Source: Branchiostoma floridae
Taxonomy: Eukaryota > Chordata > Leptocardii > Amphioxiformes > Branchiostomatidae
Length of the DNA: 64,000 bases
Reading direction: 5' to 3'
Assembly (NCBI RefSeq): GCF_000003815.2
Contig: NC_049994.1
Coordinates: 11,099,736 to 11,163,735 of the forward strand
Below the pieces are notes generated by a model, which was given only the letters and a program-made list of their open reading frames with translations, ran no database searches and was not told the DNA's origin. Positions 57,401-64,000 of this stretch are shown here, piece after piece. Both the position numbers and the translations under genes were made by a program. Each line of letters opens with the position of its first letter. Positions within the stretch are counted from its first letter, which is position 1.

Positions 57401-60400
57401 CAACTTAGTTTTCACCAAGTTGTCATAGACTGTCTAATGGTAGACTGGACGAAGAGACCAACAAAACTTCAGGGACAAAAAAAAAATAATGATTTGGTTC
57501 ATCCACTAATATCAAAACATTTTGGACCATGTGTCAGGTGGACCAATAACTTAAAGGTAACATCAACTTCTACATTTCAACACTAAATTTGTTGAAACAT
57601 TGGACACTCAGAGGAGGTAAACATGAAAGGAAAAGGATAAAGTTCAGTCAATCAGAAGGTGATAGAGAACAGCTACAGAAAGTTATCATTAATGAACAAA
57701 AACATGTGCAAGATAACAGTTGCATCTGGATAGACTTTGGAAACAGACATTTCAGGTAGCATCCACTTCCTCTACTCCAAATAACAACATCTTCATTTGG
57801 ATTAAGTACTAGGGCCACATTCAAAACTTAAAGAATTTGAATTTCTGAACTTCAGGCCTAGTGGCAATACTGTCAACATTTTTGAACAGTTGAACAGTTG
57901 AAAGAAACTGATCATGAATGCTAATGAGAGTAATGATGAGAACATTGATGCTAGGGCACTGTCGAACTTTGCAGATGTGGTATTTCCAAAATATGTACTA
58001 CAATGTTCTCAGTGTCAAAAAGTAGATGTTAAAGGGCTGTTTGTTACTATGATATACAATGTCTCTGATCATCAATGGGAAAGGGTGGATGATCTAAGCT
58101 GTGAAGATCTGTCCCAAATTCACAGCGAGTATAGCTGCAATTTGCCAACTGCAATGCTTCTAAAGCACTTACATTGCCGCCACCCGGCGTGTGTTTAATG
58201 TTGTCCTTGGACCCGCAGCGCGAAGACACTCGACTGAAGTCCTGCTTAATATCAGCAATTTTAACCTACAGCACAAAAAGCATGAAGCAAGCAAATGATA
58301 TGAAAGCAAGCATGGAACGTTATGATGGTCATGCAATATGGGGGCACAGTCAGTATAGTAACACACATGCTGCAAGCCTTAATTTGCAAGCAAGCAACCA
58401 GAAGACACTGCATTTCAGACAACACAGATGTAGTGATAGAACCACAGTTTACATGACTGTATCAATGTATGGTTACTGTAACTTAACTTGAAAGGACAAG
58501 CTTATTACAAAGAATACAAGAGAGCTGTTGTCAGCTGAAAAGTACATTAAATTTTGTAACTTTGGCACTTCTTATGACAGTAACATTACCTATTTTTCTG
58601 CCACCAAACCTCCAATGCTATTAATTATAGGATATTTAGTGGCAATGAATGCTCACATATAATGTTCAAACATGAACACACACACATGTACAATTACCAC
58701 AGGAGGAATAATGATGGAGCATGCTATGATGGGTTAAACTTGAGAAGTGACTCCATGAGTTAGTTACATCATACCCATATTCCAAGATTGAGGGGATGTC
58801 AATCAATCAATGTCAAGAAATGTAAAAATCATGCACATGCCTACTTACATGTCAAGATGTTATAATAATCAATCAATCAACTTCAAGAAACTGTGCTGTC
58901 TTAAGACAATGACATTTCTTATAGCAAATTAAGGTTTGAGATAGTGCTGATTCTTTGTATAAAAGTATGGATGAAACACCAAGAAATTTATTTGTAAAGG
59001 CTTTACCCAACCTTGTTCCAATTACTGATGATGCAGAACTTTTGGTTGAGATTTTTAAAATGATTTTTGCCAATACCTTTAAGACCACATCCTCTGATGA
59101 CACCAATGACAAGGGTAACTGATACAGAGTTCTGTATCCTTTAATGATAATGATTCATGAGAAATTTGCAACTGATAAGATGCAAAGACACCCTATGGTC
59201 CTTTCAAGAACTGGACCAATAACGGAAAATACACTCTGTTAACGAGGAGTTACGAAGTACCAATAGATTTTAATTGTGATATAATTCCTAAATTTGTTTT
59301 AGAAAATGACAGTTCCACATGTGAAGACACTGAAGTAAGAGATTAGGTGTTAGAACAGGGTTTTCTGTTAGTAATGTATCATTGGTGATACCCCTGTAGT
59401 TGTCATAACATTTAAGCTTATCCCAGTATTGATATCAATGGAAACTGCGAAATGAAGAATATTAATGTCTTTTTCCATTTGACTTGTTTTGAGGGAAAAA
59501 TCAAAGCGAGAATTTAAATCTCATTGCAAATTGTCATCCTTTCTTAAACTGAAGTTACTTCCTTCTACTTGAAGAAGTTAGAAAGAACTCTTAATTAGGA
59601 CAGCCATGATGGACAGGCTGTTCCATCACTTACATTCCCTCCCCCTGGGGAGTGCTTGATGTTATCCTTTGAACCACATCTGGACGTAACTTTGCTTAAG
59701 TCCTGCTTGACATGGGTGATCGCAACCTGTTAGAAAAGAATAAAATGTTGATTCAAGATAGCGTTTAGCTAAGAAGTGACCTTCCTGCTATTACCAAAAT
59801 CTTGCATCAGACCTTTGCGGTTTTGTGTCCAATAACAATATTCTGCAAGAAATGAAACTTTGGTTCATTAGTCACATGATAAGAATGACATCACAAAATA
59901 GTTATGCTGAGTTTAGTTCCCATATTCTTTTTTCCCATTAAAAGATTACTTGATGGATACTTTTCAAATAAGTTAAAGTTGTGAAAGGTGCTTACATGTA
60001 TATACATGATGTAGGTCTAAAATAACATGCAAAGAGTACTTTTTTAAGAGTATACAAATTTTGATTGTTTATTGTTGAATTTAACTGCCAGATAGAATAG
60101 TGAGATCACAAAAACACATAATGACTAGTTATATTATGATTCTGGAGTTACAAAATCTGCAGTACCTTCAAGGAATGACAGATGGAGCAACTAAAGCAGG
60201 TAGCATCATGCATTACGATAAGGATGTGAATACGGTGGTAAATTTGTCTTCAGTGCATTTCCTTTCTCCTTCAAATAGTAAATCTTTATCTTAAGTATAA
60301 AAAGTAACCTCTACAACTCTGTTAAGTACAGCTACAGCATATATGTGTACTTGGAGTGAGTTGACTAAATCACAGCTATTTTTGTTCAGTTTGCACACAT

Positions 60401-63400
60401 TGTTTTCCAGAAGTTCACTGCTAAGTACCAAGAACAACAAGTGTCATTTCTAACCCTGGATGTTCTTGTACTTACATTACCGCCTCCCGGAGTGTGTTTT
60501 ATATTGTCTTTCGAGCCACACTTGGACGACACAGCGCTGTAATCTTTCTTTTCACTGAAGATTGGCACCTGATAGAACAGAGGTCATGGAAGAGGTCCTT
60601 CAGCTCTTGACCTTTACCCTTTTCTACCTGATTACCACTATAGTGTTACTGGTATACATAACCCCAGCAACTCCTTCTAAACCCTTTTACTGCTATGTAG
60701 ATTATAATAGCCATGAATCAAAGTTGTTTGAAACAATACACCATATACATTAAGTGCAGCAGCATTTAGCGAGTGCAAGGAAAAAGATAGGAAGGTAGTG
60801 ATTAAAAAAATAAACTTGCATTCATAGCAAACCTACTCACCTTGCTAGAAAACTTGACCTACAAGGTTGACTTAGTTTAAAAAGACCTTTACTTTTTTAA
60901 GTATTCACGTATTGTATATGATCTTTAGGCAAAGAAATTCAAGTATGCAGTGTATGAAAACTGCAAATACATTAAAGATGACACTTCTAAAATATTAACT
61001 AAACGAACACATAATATGATTATAGGTAGTTTTTTTCTTTTCTGATGTAGCAACAAGGCACCTCCTTTTGAAATATTCTTTCTGCATGGACAGACCTGAG
61101 CGCTACAAGTCTTGCAACATTACCTGTTTGCAATTTTGTTAAAGTGTGGATTAGTCTGTGTAAAATGGCTGGTGCCACACTGCTTGACACTGGTGTAATT
61201 ACCCACAACATAATCACCCAAGCTTCAAATTAGCTGGAATATTGCTTGACAAAGTGATTGATCTATTCTTCTTACATAGAGATAAAAACCTTTCACATTG
61301 TACCTAAAAGGAAGTAAATTTAACCTTATTTTTCAGTCATGTTGGCAAATTTATGTTGAAAAAAAAAAACTTAGAATCTTGTGACCCATTGATATCTATG
61401 TTGTATAATGTATGCAATATTATCCATTTGTACAAAATAAATCAGTAATATGAAAAAGAGATTCTGATACTGAGCAGACAAATGAATACTCCCAGAAGAG
61501 CAATATAAACTGTAAGAATAACGCAAGTGACCTTAATTGTGGATGATCATATATAATACCTCATACCAACGTAGTAAATTCATAACCCTTGTGTGCTAGT
61601 CTGCAGGCAGATTTATATATCACCATAAAGCATTGGAAATAGTTTAAAATTTATAACATGTAGATTATTGACAATCCAATATGAGATGAAAATCGATGGT
61701 GGATTATTGTGGTGTTCTTTGTGTGAAATAGCCTTTGAACATAAATATCATTATTAAGAGGGTAACTGTTCCTGTTATGAGGGCCCTGCATGCCCATTTT
61801 CTGTAAGGCATACATAGGCAGCCTATTTTTACTTCCCATAGGGAAAGCTGTTCTGTTCACATGATTTGTAGGAGAGTAGACCAATCTATGTGCAATTACC
61901 TCTCGATTTTAACGTACATTGTGTAATAAGGGTCCTGCTGAATTCAGCATAAAGCGTTGTCGGGACCCCCATGCAGACCCTCTCTTACTGTGTACCTTTG
62001 CAATAATACAAGTAAGTAAGTTAAAGTACAACAGGACAACAAAGAAAGTTTTGATAGAAGAAGAGGCTTACATTTCCGCCCCCTGGCTTGTGATGTATGT
62101 TGGCAGTTGATCCAATCTTGGACTTGACCTTCTTAGTGTCCGACATCGAGCCACTGCTCCGGGTCGAACTTGGACGGCTGTTGGGGGTGCCCGGTGCCTC
62201 TTCTACCAAAATCATAGAAACAACATCATCAATTTGTTGAAATTTCTACTTTTTAACAAGTGGCAGGACAAGTTCTGTGTGTACTCAATTGATTCTTATT
62301 TCCTGTATTGTAATTTTGTCTGTCTAACACTTCTAAAATGGTGCATGTGATCAAGGAGCCTTGATGTGATTTGACATCTTTTTGAAGAAATGATTGTCTT
62401 TTTTGTGCAGTCTACATCTCACAGGTACCATTGAGGATACGATTATGAATTTGTGCAAGTTACATATACTCGACACTGTATATTGTATCCATCATAATTA
62501 GTGGTATCAAAGAGCTAGATGCCTAGCACACTATTCTACATGTAACAGATGTTTATATATGCAATATTCTACTTGGCACAATACGACTTACAACGTTAGA
62601 GTTACTGTATTACATGTACATGTATAAGACATGACAGAAGTGTTATATCATGGTCTTGATAATAGTAGCAATACAGTGCTCAAATCCTCAAAGCAAGCAA
62701 AAGATGAACTGGATAATATGCGCAGAATGCCATTTCCTACATTTCTAAATAAAAGCATAAGAAATCCAACCATCTAATATGGATCACTGCAATAAACAGA
62801 TTTCTATATTCTACATTGTACCATCATTTCTATTTTGTCAATTATACACAATGTATATTATAAAATACTGTTGCATCAGTTAATACCAAGAGAACTATAA
62901 CAAGAAAAAATGAAGGGTGAAGACTTTGCATTCACTATGAGATGCAATGTCAATGCTGTAAAGTGCAATAGTTTTTTCTATGTATCAGAACCAAAGAACA
63001 ATGCTACACAAAGTCCATTGTTACATTGCAAAATGATACATCTCGCAGCCATTGACATAACAGGTAAGTATCATCTTCCAAAAACCTACTTTTATTCTCC
63101 TTGGGTTCCACCTTGTCGTTTTGAGGAGGCTCAGGCTTCTTGGGCTTTTGTTTGGGTGCCCTTTTCTCAGCTTTAAAATCGTCAAAAGAACCAAACCAGA
63201 ATCACCAGGATTTCACAAAGGAAAAAGTTGACAACGAAGGAAACAAAGAGTTGTACAGAAGGGGGAAAAGAAAGTAGAAAGAATAAGGGGAAAAGAGAAA
63301 AAGATTAGAGTTAGTATGAGTACAGATCATGTTAGTAAGTGACATGGTTTGTCCTTATTTTGCCTCCCATTTTGATTTTAATTGTTAAACTGATAACTGA

Positions 63401-64000
63401 TTCAATGAATGACCCAAGAGTGATTATAAGCTCAGATGATAATAAGATCAGAAAAGATGCCTTACCTGCATATTTTGCTATTTGCATTGATTCAGGAAAC
63501 AAAAATTGCAACATTCAACCTGACACAGTTGCCATAGTGCACTTTCAACCCCCCCATCATTGATTTTTATGAAGTCCTGCATACAAATGTCCCCCCAGCA
63601 AACAGTATAACATACAAACACACCATTTTGTCAGGACAGGACTGCAGAAGCAGAAGACATCACATCTAACAATGAGTCTAAAAAAGCCATGGGCATGCAC
63701 TCTCTTAATCTATGCAAGACACAAAGAAGAAAGGGAAGATGACCCTACGTGTTCTTGGTGGAGTTGACGAAGATCCCCTTAAACCAAACTCCCAACTCAT
63801 GTTGGACCTCAAGTTTAACCGCTTTTACCCAAAATGGAAAATCCAGATAATCACACTGCACAATTCCTTACTAGCAGGTTTAGCAGCCCTTGTGGCTGTG
63901 GGAGGTTTCTTTTCTGCGACTTTCTTCTGAACTTTTTCCTTTACGTCCTTTGGCTTCCTTGGCGCTGGCGGCTTTGCAGTCTTGTCATCAGTCTTTGGAG
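48341..64000 (-). CDS. MAPT/MAP2/MAP4: Microtubule-associated protein of the tau/MAP2/MAP4 family, 5' end off the window
   Basis: Coding exons in transcript order: beyond 64000-63872, 63170-63090, 62202-62072, 60568-60476, 59726-59634, 58265-58173, 57240-57148, 56470-56378, 54603-54511, 54183-54082, (53621-53527, frameshifted), 53144-53049, 52827-52732, 50818-50723, 50259-50164, 49865-49770, 49044-48949, and 48469-48341 with the stop. The first two visible exons are Lys/Pro-rich ([22 protein letters not shown]), like the proline-rich region of tau. Then come the microtubule-binding repeats, K(C/V/I)GS...PGGG: 14 intact, against three to five in vertebrates. The last exon, [19 protein letters not shown], matches the post-repeat region of tau (IETHKLTFRENAKAKTDHG). 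The protein should bind and stabilise microtubules. Exons from 60568 on are in phase 0 at both ends. Confidence 0.93.
48949..49044 (-). CDS. MAP gene, R4-type repeat exon ([13 protein letters not shown])
   Basis: 32 codons, [20 protein letters not shown] then [12 protein letters not shown]. Acceptor GCTAG, donor AAG/GTAACG. Last repeat before the tail. Confidence 0.9.
49770..49865 (-). CDS. MAP gene, R4-type repeat exon ([13 protein letters not shown])
   Basis: 32 codons, almost identical to the 48949 and 50723 exons. The intron sequence upstream in the transcript is also shared with the 50723 exon. Confidence 0.9.
50164..50259 (-). CDS. MAP gene, R4-type repeat exon ([13 protein letters not shown])
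   Basis: 32 codons, [20 protein letters not shown] then [12 protein letters not shown]. It ends in Gln where its sisters have Lys. Confidence 0.9.
50723..50818 (-). CDS. MAP gene, R4-type repeat exon ([13 protein letters not shown])
   Basis: 32 codons with canonical GT-AG borders (CTGCCAG acceptor, AAG/GTAGGG donor). Confidence 0.9.
52008..52285 (+). mobile_element. SINE-like repeat in a MAP intron
   Basis: GATCATGGGTTCCGTTCTTG resembles a B box region. It is followed by CTTGGGAAAAGCACTTAGCA, CGACTTTCCTCAC and CACCCAGGTGTAAAATCAGT, a block I recognise as common in invertebrate deuterostome and mollusc SINEs. It lies antisense to the MAP gene. Confidence 0.6.
52732..52827 (-). CDS. MAP gene, R4-type repeat exon ([13 protein letters not shown])
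   Basis: 32 codons, [20 protein letters not shown] then [12 protein letters not shown]. The PGGG loop has become PPGG. Confidence 0.9.
53049..53144 (-). CDS. MAP gene, R4-type repeat exon ([13 protein letters not shown]), second copy
   Basis: 32 codons, differing from the 52732 exon by V for K in IESVKLDF and silent changes. Confidence 0.9.
53527..53621 (-). pseudogene. MAP gene, frameshifted R4-type repeat exon
   Basis: 95 nt instead of 96. It reads [24 protein letters not shown], then one A of the AAG codon is missing (GATTGGAGCCCCCAGGAGGT) and the PPGGDKK end is out of frame. Replacements such as FRNKVQ for FKDKAQ suggest relaxed selection. Splice borders (CTACTAG, AAG/GTGAGG) are still present; inclusion would shift the reading frame. 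Confidence 0.8.
54082..54183 (-). CDS. MAP gene, R4-type repeat exon ([15 protein letters not shown])
   Basis: 34 codons, [20 protein letters not shown] then [14 protein letters not shown]. The longest repeat exon, with the N-terminus of the R2/R3 class (VKI) and the core of R4. It is likely the single ancestral R4 from which the later group was copied. Confidence 0.9.
54511..54603 (-). CDS. MAP gene, R3-like repeat exon ([16 protein letters not shown])
   Basis: 31 codons, [19 protein letters not shown] then [24 protein letters not shown] is close to vertebrate tau R2 ([12 protein letters not shown]). Confidence 0.9.
56378..56470 (-). CDS. MAP gene, R2/R3-type repeat exon (HSPTGGD)
   Basis: 31 codons, [19 protein letters not shown] then [16 protein letters not shown] is changed to PTGG. 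Confidence 0.9.
57148..57240 (-). CDS. MAP gene, R2/R3-type repeat exon (HTPTGGD)
   Basis: 31 codons, [19 protein letters not shown] then [13 protein letters not shown] sister of the 56378 exon. Confidence 0.9.
58173..58265 (-). CDS. MAP gene, R2/R3-type repeat exon (HTPGGGN)
   Basis: 31 codons, [19 protein letters not shown] then [12 protein letters not shown]. Confidence 0.9.
59634..59726 (-). CDS. MAP gene, R2/R3-type repeat exon (HSPGGGN)
   Basis: 31 codons, [19 protein letters not shown] then [12 protein letters not shown]. Close to tau R3 (VDLSKVTSKCGS). Confidence 0.9.
60476..60568 (-). CDS. MAP gene, R2/R3-type repeat exon (HTPGGGN), second repeat
   Basis: 31 codons, [19 protein letters not shown] then [12 protein letters not shown]. 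Confidence 0.9.
62072..62202 (-). CDS. MAP gene, exon with pre-repeat region and first repeat
   Basis: It encodes [18 protein letters not shown] then [20 protein letters not shown] and GGGN. The Ser/Pro-rich part matches the flank of tau R1 (GTPGSRSRTPS..., VRTPPKSPSS), and [15 protein letters not shown] corresponds to tau R1 (KIGSTENLKHQPGGG). Enters in phase 1 and leaves in phase 0. Confidence 0.9.
63090..63170 (-). CDS. MAP gene, Lys/Pro-rich exon
   Basis: 27 codons, phase 1 at both ends, reading [20 protein letters not shown] and EPKENK. The borders are weaker (TTTTAAAG acceptor, AAAA/GTAGGT donor) but the phase matches both neighbours. Confidence 0.7.
63872..64000 (-). CDS. MAP gene, Lys/Pro/Ala-rich exon, cut by the window edge
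   Basis: It reads [42 protein letters not shown] before a GTAAGG donor. Typical of the basic proline-rich projection region of this family. The upstream border is outside the window. Confidence 0.75.

Overview
This is eukaryotic, intron-rich, repeat-rich animal DNA with about 40% GC outside exons. The gene content fits an invertebrate chordate, most likely a lancelet (Branchiostoma). The main clues are a single-exon olfactory-type GPCR with the chordate LNPIIYSLR...EFR signature, two myosin essential light chain genes of MYL1/3/6 type, a tau/MAP2/MAP4-type gene, and a dense load of LINE, SINE, MITE and Tigger copies. The species call is inference.

Layout. 1-2149 (minus) is the endonuclease plus reverse-transcriptase ORF of a non-LTR retrotransposon, running off the left edge and crossed by an N gap. 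2160-7765 is a tandem satellite of about 182 bp units, each carrying a telomere-like TTAGGG tract; its orientation flips across a 100-N gap. 8863-12756 (plus) is a two-exon C2H2 zinc-finger gene with 20 fingers in two duplicated halves, separated by ten 31-aa acidic repeats. 14172-15380 (minus) is the olfactory-receptor-like GPCR, with a relic of a second receptor at about 18006-18260. 23103-26947 (minus) and 30087-36100 (plus) are two divergently transcribed myosin essential light chain genes with matching intron positions, each with a TATA box. 40660-42369 is a Tigger/pogo element whose transposase has lost its 3' end. 43532-44590 is a TTAA-flanked non-autonomous transposon. 48341-64000 (minus) is the 3' two-thirds or so of a microtubule-associated protein gene of the tau/MAP2/MAP4 family.

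The most striking item is the MAP gene. Vertebrate family members have three to five microtubule-binding repeats; here I can read 14 intact repeat exons plus a fifteenth with a one-base frameshift. The exons from the second repeat on start and end in phase 0, so any could be skipped without breaking the frame. They form two locally amplified groups, one resembling tau R2/R3 and one resembling tau R4. Within the second group even the intron flanks are duplicated, so the expansion is partly recent.

Other notable items are alternative C-terminal exons in the plus-strand light chain gene, four CACGTG E-boxes within 82 bp upstream of the minus-strand light chain gene, a mariner-type MITE whose empty target site is preserved in a paralogous repeat copy, and the direct abutment of the LINE start codon on the telomere-like satellite.
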